Below, piece after piece: positions 1 to 6,924 of a stretch of 51,049 nucleotides of DNA. The notes under the pieces are model-generated. The model was given only the letters and a program-made list of their open reading frames with translations, was not told the DNA's origin and did not search any database. The position numbers were made by a program, and so were the translations under genes. The stretch is from Sphingobacteriales bacterium (GTDB lineage: Bacteria; Bacteroidota; Bacteroidia; Chitinophagales; Chitinophagaceae): contig JACPOD010000039.1 of assembly GCA_016185185.1 (NCBI GenBank), positions 1 through 51,049 of the forward strand, read 5' to 3'. The number at the start of each line of letters is the position of its first letter. Positions within the stretch are counted from its first letter, which is position 1.

Positions 1-80
1 AAAGAACTTAAATAAGCAAGGCATTTTTCCTTTGTGTCAAACTCTTTGACAAAATCAATAATGTTACTACCCTTGAACAT
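1..80 (-). CDS. IS1595-family (ISXO2-like) transposase, N-terminal part, runs off the window
   Basis: Reading the minus strand from the ATG at 78-80 gives 26 residues that begin MFKGSNIIDFVKEFDT and continue to a CLAYLSS segment at the window edge. This is the typical start of IS1595/ISXO2-type DDE transposases, where a short helical segment (roughly F-x-K-G-x-N-I-x-D-F, then E-x-x-C-x-x-Y-L) precedes a zinc-ribbon and the catalytic domain. The zinc-ribbon and DDE residues lie outside the window, so activity cannot be judged. The gene sits about 85 bases from a truncated deoR-type gene on the same strand, which fits an insertion into that gene. The family assignment rests on pattern recognition of a short stretch. 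Confidence 0.6.
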   Translation of the reverse strand, partial: MFKGSNIIDFVKEFDTKEKCLAYLSS

Positions 81-116
81 AACTCAACTTGTTTAGATAG
101 CTAAGGTATTGTAATT

Positions 117-140
117 GCTAATATTATTAGCTTTTTATTT
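117..140 (+). terminator. A/T-rich hairpin in the IS leader
   Basis: A perfect palindrome GCTAATATTATTAGC (117-131) is followed by TTTTTATTT on the plus strand. It lies between the inferred IS end and the transposase start. It could act as a small terminator or as a structure limiting read-through into the transposase. The stem is only seven A/T-rich pairs, so this is weak. Confidence 0.25.
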
Positions 141-163
141 GGAGTATTTAAATGCCTACTTCA

Positions 164-376
164 CTATATATTACTGCGCTGTAAGGAATTTTGGAATGAT
201 TTTGATAACGCACCGCCATGAACTTTAATGATTTTATTTAATTCGGCCAGTTCGTTCAAGTCACGACGGATGGTATCTTCCGATACATCCATCTCCTGAC
301 TAAGATCAGAAGACAATACTTTATTGTGAACATTTATTCTTTGCAGAATAAAAGCCTGACGTTCTTTTTTAAGCAT
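164..376 (-). pseudogene. DeoR-family transcriptional regulator, truncated after the HTH
   Basis: The 70-residue reading frame starts MLKKERQAFILQRI and contains a complete DeoR-type winged HTH (about residues 5-58, including the signature SEDTIRRDLNEL) and the conserved VHGGALSKSF segment that follows it. Intact family members have about 250 residues, with a C-terminal sugar-phosphate sensor domain. Here the frame stops eleven residues after the VHGG motif, and the sequence beyond is the end of an IS1595-like element. The fragment retains a DNA-binding domain but no sensor or oligomerisation domain. I interpret it as a regulator disrupted by insertion; it might still be transcribed. Confidence 0.8.
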
Positions 377-503
377 TGGTAGTTAGATGGTAACTAATTA
401 TTTAGGGAAGATATAGAAAAAAAATGCGTAAAAACGCAGAAAAATGCACTTTTTTATTCAGATACCTGCAAATAGGGGCATTAAGTGTAGGGAATAAACA
501 ATT

Positions 504-1043
504 TTACAGAGGGGATTCGCAGGTTGCTTTCAATCTATCCAACCCATCTTCCAGAACCGGCCCGTAAATTTTATCCAACAATATTCCTTTTAATTTGGCC
601 CATGGATACCATTTGATATGTACTTTAATTTTCCATTCTGCCAGTACAAAATTTGCTTTTGGGTCTATATATAATTTGAGGGAACCAGGAGATATGTTGT
701 ATCCGCTCAATTCATTTTCTGTAACAACTTCATTGTTCAGTAACTCTTTGATCGTTATTTTTCCTTTTTTAGAAACATCATTTTTCACCACCCATTCATA
801 ACTGGAATTGGTTTTCGATTGAGTAGGGTTGATAGTGATGCGGAATAAAGAATCCGCTGCAGACCATGGCATCCAGTTTTTCCACTTTTCCACATCGCTT
901 ATTGCTTCATAAATTTTTTCTTTTGGGGCATTAATTTCCACCACTCTTGATACTCTTACTGTTGAGGGAATAAATAAAGAAAAAAGTGTAAAGATGATTG
1001 CCAGCGCAACAAGACCAACTAAAAATATTTTTACATACCGCAT
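504..1043 (-). CDS. SRPBCC-family (START/polyketide-cyclase fold) membrane-anchored protein
   Basis: This 179-residue protein has one N-terminal hydrophobic helix (about residues 4-26) followed by an SRPBCC/polyketide-cyclase-like domain. The domain shows the usual opening pattern of a beta strand, then an I-NAP-KEKIYEAISD helix and the KWKNWMPW aromatic motif (about 49-60), typical of small-molecule-binding helix-grip proteins in Bacteroidota. No catalytic residues can be assigned and the ligand is unknown. It lies 27 bases downstream of the ABC-2 permease on the same strand and is probably cotranscribed with it. It would be anchored in the inner membrane with the binding domain outside the cytoplasm. 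Confidence 0.75.
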   Translation of the reverse strand: MRYVKIFLVGLVALAIIFTLFSLFIPSTVRVSRVVEINAPKEKIYEAISDVEKWKNWMPWSAADSLFRITINPTQSKTNSSYEWVVKNDVSKKGKITIKELLNNEVVTENELSGYNISPGSLKLYIDPKANFVLAEWKIKVHIKWYPWAKLKGILLDKIYGPVLEDGLDRLKATCESPL

Positions 1044-1070
1044 TCAAAAATTTTTGGCAAAACTAGTATA

Positions 1071-2171
1071 TCAGTTCCATCGAAATACCCTTGCAGCAAT
1101 AATAAACATTAAAATAGCCCACGCTGCCAGTATAAGCACTTCCGTTCCTGTTTGCCATATGTGGAGCCCCTCAAATGAAACTTTTCGCATGGCGTCGTTT
1201 AAAGCTGTTAATGGTAAAAATTTTATGAAGTTTTGCATGCCGGCCGGCAAAGCTGATTTGGGAAAAAAAGTTCCCGATAAAAAATATTGGGGAAACATAA
1301 ACAGGTTGGCATAAATAGGAATTACATTTTGATTTTTGGCAACACTGCTGATAAAAAAACCAAAGCCCATAAACACCACCAGGCCAAGAAAGCTTAAAAC
1401 AAGTAATTCAAAAAAAGTGATCCATCCGTTGGAAAGCGTAAATCCATAAAAAAATTTACCAAACAAAATAAGCACCACGGCTGTTGCCAGTTGAAATAAT
1501 ATACGGGCAATACTTTCCCCGGCTACGATATATCCTTTTTTGATTGGTGTAGAGTACATTCTTTTTAATACCAATGTTTCTCTCAGGCTATAAAAAACAA
1601 ATGCTACTCCAAATACGGCCGCACCAATTAAAGAAAAGCCAAGCATGCCGGGCAAATAAAAATCAATGAGTTTATATTTCCGGCCGGGAATTTCTTCCGT
1701 TGTTATTTTAGCAATACTTTTTGTTGGAGCAAATGAGGCTTCATCAATTTTTGCAATTACACTATTCAGTATGGTTGTTAAAACAGATAAATCCTGTTTT
1801 TGTACAGCAGAACTCGTTTTTAAACCGAGGGTGTAAGCATTGGAAGCATCGCTGCCTTTGATGATACTCAAGAGTGCTGTAATTCTGCCTTTCTTAAGCC
1901 TGTCCTGGATGTCAGCTTCATCACTTTTAATAATTCTTATGGCATTGATATTTTTGATAGCCATATACAAAACATTACTGGTATCGCTTTTGGAATCAAA
2001 AGCAACATCCAGTGTAATACCACGGCCGCCACTCAATGCCCCAAAAATGATAATGAGCACAATCGGGAAAAACAAACTGAAAAAAACCGCCTGTGGACTT
2101 TTAAAGATTGCTTTGGTGCTTGCTTTTACAATGGCCCACATGGCAGCCCATTGACTGTATGGTTTACTCAT
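1071..2171 (-). CDS. ABC-2 type transporter permease
   Basis: The 366-residue protein has one membrane helix near residues 29-47, a soluble loop to about 165, then a cluster of five helices to the C-terminus. This is the layout of ABC2_membrane_3 permeases (LinN/YhaP-like exporters and multidrug permeases). The stretch from LPGMLGFSLIGAAVF to the LVLKRMYSTP turn is characteristic of the family. Such permeases need an ATP-binding subunit, but no ATPase gene lies nearby: the upstream neighbour folK is divergent and the downstream one is an SRPBCC protein. The substrate is unknown. A good sigma-70-type promoter lies 17 to 47 bases upstream. Confidence 0.85.
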   Translation of the reverse strand: MSKPYSQWAAMWAIVKASTKAIFKSPQAVFFSLFFPIVLIIIFGALSGGRGITLDVAFDSKSDTSNVLYMAIKNINAIRIIKSDEADIQDRLKKGRITALLSIIKGSDASNAYTLGLKTSSAVQKQDLSVLTTILNSVIAKIDEASFAPTKSIAKITTEEIPGRKYKLIDFYLPGMLGFSLIGAAVFGVAFVFYSLRETLVLKRMYSTPIKKGYIVAGESIARILFQLATAVVLILFGKFFYGFTLSNGWITFFELLVLSFLGLVVFMGFGFFISSVAKNQNVIPIYANLFMFPQYFLSGTFFPKSALPAGMQNFIKFLPLTALNDAMRKVSFEGLHIWQTGTEVLILAAWAILMFIIAARVFRWN

Positions 2172-2187
2172 GAGTATAAATAAGCAG

Positions 2188-2218
2188 CAAATCTATCGGA
2201 TAAATCTTCCGTTGCAAA
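2188..2218 (-). promoter_or_regulatory. Bacteroidota-type promoter for the ABC-2 permease
   Basis: On the minus strand a TTTG (plus positions 2218-2215) is followed after exactly 19 bases by TAGATTTG (2195-2188). This matches the Bacteroidota housekeeping consensus TTTG-N19-TAnnTTTG. The start codon is 17 bases further on, implying a leader of about ten bases. Confidence 0.65.
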
Positions 2219-2271
2219 ATCATTTGTAGCAGGAAAAGATATTTTGTGCATCTTGCCAGCGAAATGATGCT

Positions 2272-2757
2272 ATGGCAAAATTAATTTTACTGATTGGCGG
2301 AAATATGGGCGACCGGGTCAAGCATCTTGTGGTTGCCAAAAAGCATATTAATAAATACATCGGTAAAATTATCCGCTGCTCTGCTTATTATGAAACAGCT
2401 GCATGGGGAAATACAGAACAGCCTGATTTTTTAAACCAGGTATTGGTTGTTGAAACAAAAAAAATGGCAGCAGAAGTGATGCAACAGATTCTTTCTATTG
2501 AAAAGGAGCTGGGCCGTGTACGAACCATTAAAAATGCACCAAGGGTAATTGATATCGATATTCTTTTTTACGGTAAAGAAATTTATACTTCAGAAACACT
2601 TACTGTGCCCCACCCTCAAATCCCCAACAGGCGTTTTGTACTGGTTCCTTTAAATGAGTTAATTCCACAATTTCAGCATCCGGTACTTAAAAAAAGCATA
2701 CACTGGTTATTATTAAAATGTAAGGACCCGCTGGAGGTTAAAAAATTGGTGTGGTAA
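2272..2757 (+). CDS. folK: 2-amino-4-hydroxy-6-hydroxymethyldihydropteridine diphosphokinase
   Basis: HPPK transfers pyrophosphate from ATP to 6-hydroxymethyl-7,8-dihydropterin, the step before dihydropteroate synthase in folate synthesis; it is cytoplasmic. The 161-residue length is standard for a stand-alone enzyme. Visible hallmarks are the N-terminal GGNMGDR (residues 9-15), the pterin-binding TEQPDFLNQV segment (49-58), and the signature RVIDIDILFY (91-100) carrying the two magnesium-binding aspartates. PHPQIPNRRFVLVPL follows as expected. It is the first gene of a rightward cluster with a deoxynucleoside kinase and an MFS protein; folK next to a deoxynucleoside kinase is common in this phylum. 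Confidence 0.95.
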   Translation: MAKLILLIGGNMGDRVKHLVVAKKHINKYIGKIIRCSAYYETAAWGNTEQPDFLNQVLVVETKKMAAEVMQQILSIEKELGRVRTIKNAPRVIDIDILFYGKEIYTSETLTVPHPQIPNRRFVLVPLNELIPQFQHPVLKKSIHWLLLKCKDPLEVKKLVW

Positions 2758-2864
2758 TTCGGTTTTTTTTCCACAACTTACTCTTTTCAAAATTTTATTT
2801 CAATGTGTTTCCCTTATTTTGATTTTTGTTTAACCATCTTCCATAGGAATCAGCTATAATCTTA

Positions 2865-3497
2865 ATGAATCATCACTTTATTACCATAGAAGGAAATATT
2901 GGTGCAGGTAAAACAACCCTGGCACATTTGCTTGCCAAACATTATAATGCCCGGCTGATATTAGAGGAATTTGCTGATAATCCTTTCCTGGCAAAGTTTT
3001 ATGAAAACCCGCAGCAATATGCCTTCCCGGTTGAATTGTTTTTTATGGCGGAACGCTATAAACAACTAAAAGACCTGATCCATACGAAAGACTTGTTTCA
3101 AAGTATTACCATTTCGGATTATTTATTTACCAAGTGCCTGCTTTTTGCCAAGGTTACCTTACTGGAAGATGAGTTCCGTTTATACCAGCGTTTATTTGAG
3201 ATCATTCACCAGCAGTTAATACAACCGGATATTCTAATTTATTTGCATGCACCGGTAAGCAAGCTCCAGGAAAATATCCGCAAAAGGAAGCGGAGCTATG
3301 AACAAAATATATCAGATGACTATCTTTTCAATATACAGCAAACCTATACCCACTATATAAAACAGCATAACATTAAAACATTGTTTGTGGATGCCAGTAA
3401 TGCAGATTTCCTGGGCAATGAGTTGCATTTAAAAATTATAACCGATGCCCTGGATAAGGACTATGAAAACGGCCAATATTATCTTTCGCTTCCATAA
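2865..3497 (+). CDS. Deoxynucleoside kinase
   Basis: The 210-residue protein belongs to the deoxyadenosine/deoxyguanosine kinase family, which phosphorylates deoxynucleosides for the salvage of dNTP precursors. The P-loop GNIGAGKTT is at residues 10-18. It is followed by the EEFADNPFL substrate-pocket segment (34-42), the FFMAERYKQL helix and the arginine-rich LID region IRKRKRSYEQ. Substrate specificity cannot be read from the sequence. The gene lies 107 bases after folK on the same strand and 44 bases before the MFS gene. Confidence 0.9.
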   Translation: MNHHFITIEGNIGAGKTTLAHLLAKHYNARLILEEFADNPFLAKFYENPQQYAFPVELFFMAERYKQLKDLIHTKDLFQSITISDYLFTKCLLFAKVTLLEDEFRLYQRLFEIIHQQLIQPDILIYLHAPVSKLQENIRKRKRSYEQNISDDYLFNIQQTYTHYIKQHNIKTLFVDASNADFLGNELHLKIITDALDKDYENGQYYLSLP

Positions 3498-3541
3498 CCA
3501 ATTGTTGTAAGCTGTTAGTTTCATAGTTTTGCAACCTGTAC

Positions 3542-4789
3542 ATGAAACCAAACCGCAGCCTCCCGCAAAGTTTATCTCCTTTACACGAAAAAGAATTCCG
3601 TTACTTCATCGTAGCCCGGTTTTTTTTAATTATGGCTTTACGGATGGTGGGTACGGTGGTGGCTTATGAATTGTTTCAGCTTACTAAAAGTTCCTTCTCT
3701 ATTGGGTTAGTGGGTTTATCAGAATTTATCCCCGTTTTTTCACTGGCTTTATATGCCGGTCATGTAATTGATAAATCGGACAGAAGAAAAATTTTGGTGC
3801 GTGGCATATTATTTTATTCTCTGTGCATTGTTGCTTTAATAGTGGTAACGGTTCCCGTAGTGCAGCAATATTTTAATAAACATTTACTGGAAGTTTCATT
3901 TTACATAATAATATTTTTTACAGGAGTCATCAGGGCATTTGTAGGCCCTACAACACATGCCATTATTTCGCAGTTGGTGCCAAGGCATATCTTACCGTTT
4001 GCGGCAAACATCAGTTCTTCTACCTGGTTAATTGCTTCTATCACGGGCCATGCGTCTGCCGGGTTTTTTATTGCATGGTTTGGTGTTAACACAACTTTTT
4101 ATATCATTCTTGCTTATGCAATTACTGCTGTGTTGGTTCTTTCGAATATTAAACCAAAACCGGCTGTTGCAAAAACTTCAGACATTGGTGCATGGGAAAG
4201 TGTGAAAGTGGGATTACGATTTGTAAAATCAAATAAGATATTACTGGGAGCCATATCGCTTGACCTGTTTGCAGTATTGTTTGGCGGCGCAGTTGCGTTG
4301 ATTCCGGAATTTGCCAATAAAATTTTAAGTGTTGGACCTATTGGTTTTGGGTGGTTAAATGCTGCAATTGATATAGGTTCTGTAATTACCATTTTAACAA
4401 TGACACTCTCCCCAATGAAACAGCACCAGGGTAAAAAATTATTTGCTGCCGTGGCCGGGTTTGGTATTTGTATTATAGTTTTTGGAGTATCCGGTTTTTA
4501 CTGGCTTTCTTTTTGTGCTTTGATACTGGCAGGAATGCTTGATGGAATTAGTGTGATTGTCCGGGGAACTGTTTTGCAACTTTCCACCCCGGATGAAATG
4601 CGGGGAAGAGTATCATCTGTAAATTCCATGTTTATTAATTCTTCCAATGAACTCGGTCAGTTTGAAAGTGGATTTATGGCAAGAATAATGGGTACAGTGC
4701 CATCGGTAATCTTTGGCGGATGTATGACCTTACTGGTTGTAATAATAACGTGGTTTAAAGCGCCGGCTTTAAGAAAGTTTGAGTATTGA
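3542..4789 (+). CDS. MFS transporter (MFS_3, EntS-like exporter family)
   Basis: This 415-residue protein has about 12 hydrophobic segments and the MFS loop 2-3 motif in the form GHVIDKSDRRKILV. The C-terminal half carries STPDEMRGRVSSVNSMF, which is typical of the enterobactin-exporter-like MFS_3 group. A role in export of a small molecule is likely by family; the substrate is unknown. It ends the folK-kinase-MFS cluster and faces the GNAT gene tail to tail, with a 12-bp palindrome across its stop codon. Confidence 0.88.
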   Translation: MKPNRSLPQSLSPLHEKEFRYFIVARFFLIMALRMVGTVVAYELFQLTKSSFSIGLVGLSEFIPVFSLALYAGHVIDKSDRRKILVRGILFYSLCIVALIVVTVPVVQQYFNKHLLEVSFYIIIFFTGVIRAFVGPTTHAIISQLVPRHILPFAANISSSTWLIASITGHASAGFFIAWFGVNTTFYIILAYAITAVLVLSNIKPKPAVAKTSDIGAWESVKVGLRFVKSNKILLGAISLDLFAVLFGGAVALIPEFANKILSVGPIGFGWLNAAIDIGSVITILTMTLSPMKQHQGKKLFAAVAGFGICIIVFGVSGFYWLSFCALILAGMLDGISVIVRGTVLQLSTPDEMRGRVSSVNSMFINSSNELGQFESGFMARIMGTVPSVIFGGCMTLLVVIITWFKAPALRKFEY

Positions 4790-4808
4790 TTTATTTTAAA
4801 TCAATACT
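4782..4808. terminator. Perfect 12-bp palindrome between convergent genes
   Basis: AGTATTGATTTA (4782-4793), a TTT loop and TAAATCAATACT (4797-4808) form a perfect stem that includes the MFS stop codon and precedes the stop of the convergent GNAT gene. There is no long T-run on either strand, so it could be a bidirectional terminator of weak type or an mRNA 3' stabilising structure. Confidence 0.45.
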
Positions 4809-4823
4809 ATATACAAACAATGC

Positions 4824-5288
4824 TTACCCATCTTTAATTTTTTCTCCTTCCCTGGATAATCCCAGTTTTTCCAATAAGCGAATAGATTGATAATTGTCTT
4901 TAAGCGTTATGGCTAAAACTTTTTCATGTTTACCACTGTTTATTATTTCATCCATTACTTTTTTGCTGGCTTCATAGGAAAAACCTTTTTTGGAATAGGC
5001 AGGAAGCATGGCAAAACCAATATCGGGGTAATCTAAATCATCCCTTTGCAAAAAAGTTACAAGTCCGATTGGGATATTATTTTCCTTTAGTCTGAAAACA
5101 AAATAATTGAATTTGGGATTGTTCAATATACGCTGTATGTATTGGGTTGCATCTTCAGGCGAATGAACATTTCTGTCGCCAATAAATTTTATCCAGCCCT
5201 CTGTATTTAGCAGCTCTAAAATAAAAAGGTTATCATTTAAAGTAATGGGTTCAATCACCAGCCTTTCTGTTTCCATTGCCGTTAACAT
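4824..5288 (-). CDS. GNAT-family N-acetyltransferase (RimJ/RimL-like)
   Basis: About 154 residues. The start METERLVIEPITLND is characteristic of RimJ/RimL-type acetyltransferases (Acetyltransf_3), which use acetyl-CoA to modify amines of proteins or small molecules. The strand and helix around PIGLVTFLQRDD, PDIGFAMLPAYSKKGFSYEA and SIRLLEKLGLSREG correspond to motifs D, A and B; the acetyl-CoA loop, normally Q/R-x-x-G-x-G/A, is atypical here as SKKGFS. An ATG at 5288 or the ATG at 5276 (giving METERL) are both possible starts; a TTG three bases upstream is less likely. The substrate is unknown. Confidence 0.85.
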   Translation of the reverse strand: MLTAMETERLVIEPITLNDNLFILELLNTEGWIKFIGDRNVHSPEDATQYIQRILNNPKFNYFVFRLKENNIPIGLVTFLQRDDLDYPDIGFAMLPAYSKKGFSYEASKKVMDEIINSGKHEKVLAITLKDNYQSIRLLEKLGLSREGEKIKDG

Positions 5289-5432
5289 CAACGTCTAGTT
5301 TTTTATTTGCAAACTAATATATTTTTTTGTTCGATCTGTGCCGCCCATCCATCCATCCATACAACGACCTTAAGTTTTCTCTTTTTGGTTTATTATTCTT
5401 TCTTAACTTTAGCTACTAAAGAAAATTTCTGT

Positions 5433-6329
5433 ATGCTACGCCGGCAATTTATTAAAACATCTGCGCTTAGTTTTGGAGCACTCACCATTGCACAACAAAA
5501 AATCTTTGCAGCATTTATAGATAATCCATGGAAGATTAAAATGCTTACAGATAAGCTGGGTATTTTCAACGAAAAAGGGGGCACTATTGCCTTCCTGCTC
5601 GAAAAAGATGGTATCGTGGTGGTAGATGCACAGTTTCCGGATACAGCTCCGCATTTGATTGATGAATTGAAAAAGAAAACAGATAAACCCTTTCAACTAC
5701 TTATTAATACACACCATCACGGCGATCATACCAGTGGAAATATTGCTTTTAAAGGATTAGTGAAAAATGTACTGGCACATACCAATTCAAAAGTTAACCA
5801 GGAAAGAGTAGCTAAGGAAAAGAAAACAGAAGATCAGCAACTATATCCCGACTGGACTTTTGGTAACGTCTGGTGCCAGAAAGCTGGTAATGAAAAAATA
5901 TGTCTGCATTATTTCGGGCCGGGGCATACGAATGGTGATGCCATTATTCATTTTAAACATGCCAATGTGGTGCATATGGGAGATTTGTGTTTCAACCGCC
6001 GTCATCCTTATATTGATAAATCAGCAGGTGCCAACATTAAAAACTGGATTGAGTTGCTGGATAAAACTGCCAATAAATTCAGTAAAAAAACAGCATACAT
6101 ATTTGGTCATTCCGGCGATGGGTATGAAGTTACGGGTACCAAAGATGATCTTAACGCTTTTGGTGATTACCTCGGGAATGTATTGAAATTCGTGGAAGGT
6201 GAAATAAAAGCCGGTAAAACCAGAGACGAAATTTTAAAAGCTAAAACATTTCCCGGTATTGGTGAATGGAAAGGGGATGGTATTGAAAGGCCATTGGGGG
6301 CAGCATACGAAGAACTCACTTCGAAATAG
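5433..6329 (+). CDS. Metallo-beta-lactamase-fold hydrolase with export signal
   Basis: From the ATG at 5433 the protein has 298 residues and starts MLRRQFIKTSALSFGALT, a twin-arginine-like or Sec export signal. An upstream TTG start at 5307 would add a poor leader and is rejected. The metal-binding motif HHHGDH is at residues 94-99, with further ligands expected in GPGHTNGD and in HMGDLCF. This is the layout of class-B-like hydrolases of the QuiP/BlaB-like 'MBL fold' group. The substrate is unknown, and the sequence does not show that it is a true beta-lactamase. Its 3' end overlaps the convergent cysteine-cluster gene by 14 bases. Confidence 0.85.
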   Translation: MLRRQFIKTSALSFGALTIAQQKIFAAFIDNPWKIKMLTDKLGIFNEKGGTIAFLLEKDGIVVVDAQFPDTAPHLIDELKKKTDKPFQLLINTHHHGDHTSGNIAFKGLVKNVLAHTNSKVNQERVAKEKKTEDQQLYPDWTFGNVWCQKAGNEKICLHYFGPGHTNGDAIIHFKHANVVHMGDLCFNRRHPYIDKSAGANIKNWIELLDKTANKFSKKTAYIFGHSGDGYEVTGTKDDLNAFGDYLGNVLKFVEGEIKAGKTRDEILKAKTFPGIGEWKGDGIERPLGAAYEELTSK

Positions 6330-6804
6330 AATCCATTAATTTTTCCAGCACATAATAAGTAATGGGACAGAAAGTGGAGTTTTTAAGCGTTAACTGTTGC
6401 CTTTTAATGATAACATCCTCATCAGTATAAGGGAAGCGTTCGCAATCAGATGGACGAACATCATAAATGCTGCAATAATTATCATTCCCTAAAAAAGGGC
6501 AGGGTTTTGATCTGACTACATAATCTCCTTCTTCATCCAGGTACAAATAAGTTTCAATAAAATCACCTTCCTTCATGCGCAGGTGTTTGGCAATACGTTT
6601 AATATCCGGAGTTTTAAATCTTGGGGAATAATTTTTACAGCAATTGGCACATTGCAGGCAATCTACTTTCTTAAAAGCTTCTTCATTAAGTTCTGGCAGC
6701 AGTTTAAGCACCTTGTTCTTATCGGCCCGTTGAAGCATTTGCTTGTATTGCTTCTGGTGTTCGGCACTTTTCTTTTCCCAGTTTTGTAACAGCTTTTCCG
6801 GCAT
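6316..6804 (-). CDS. YkgJ-family cysteine cluster protein
   Basis: This 162-residue protein contains the CxxCxxCC motif (CLQCANCC) followed by [19 protein letters not shown] and a last cysteine in FCPI. This is the usual order of the YkgJ/UPF0153 zinc- or iron-sulfur-binding cluster family (CxBC). The N-terminal 45 residues are charged and helical. The biochemical function of the family is unknown. The last 14 bases overlap the 3' end of the convergent MBL-fold gene, so no terminator fits between them. Confidence 0.85.
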   Translation of the reverse strand: MPEKLLQNWEKKSAEHQKQYKQMLQRADKNKVLKLLPELNEEAFKKVDCLQCANCCKNYSPRFKTPDIKRIAKHLRMKEGDFIETYLYLDEEGDYVVRSKPCPFLGNDNYCSIYDVRPSDCERFPYTDEDVIIKRQQLTLKNSTFCPITYYVLEKLMDSISK

Positions 6805-6884
6805 ATTGCAAATAAAGTTAATTCAAATCATTTCACAGCTTTTCCCCATCAGAATAACTCAGCTTTTTTATGGTGCATCTCCCG

Positions 6885-6892
6885 TAAATTTG
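6885..6892 (+). promoter_or_regulatory. Candidate -7 box of the gcvP promoter
   Basis: TAAATTTG matches the Bacteroidota -7 consensus TAnnTTTG and lies 32 bases before the gcvP start codon, implying a leader of about 25 bases. No clear TTTG is seen at the -33 spacing. No glycine riboswitch-like structure was recognised in the short upstream region. Confidence 0.45.
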
Positions 6893-6924
6893 CGCATCTT
6901 TTTAAACGGTCAACCCTCACATCT

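Larger units (their letters stand above)
1..158 (-). mobile_element. Partial IS1595-like insertion sequence, left part outside the window
   Basis: The transposase start at 80 and the abrupt loss of DeoR-like sequence at about 158-165 bracket the end of an insertion sequence. Read inward on the minus strand, the first bases after the lost regulator frame are TGAAGTAGGCATTTAAATAC, a plausible terminal inverted repeat, but the other end is not in the window so neither the repeat nor the target duplication can be confirmed. The exact right boundary is therefore an estimate, good to about ten bases. Confidence 0.5.

Noticed and set aside
5346-5361. CATC tetranucleotide repeat upstream of the MBL-fold gene
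   Set aside because: Only about four units, outside any coding frame; too short to argue for phase variation.
5307-5432. TTG-initiated N-terminal extension of the MBL-fold protein
   Set aside because: It would place 42 residues before a clear export signal; the ATG at 5433 gives a normal twin-arginine-like start.
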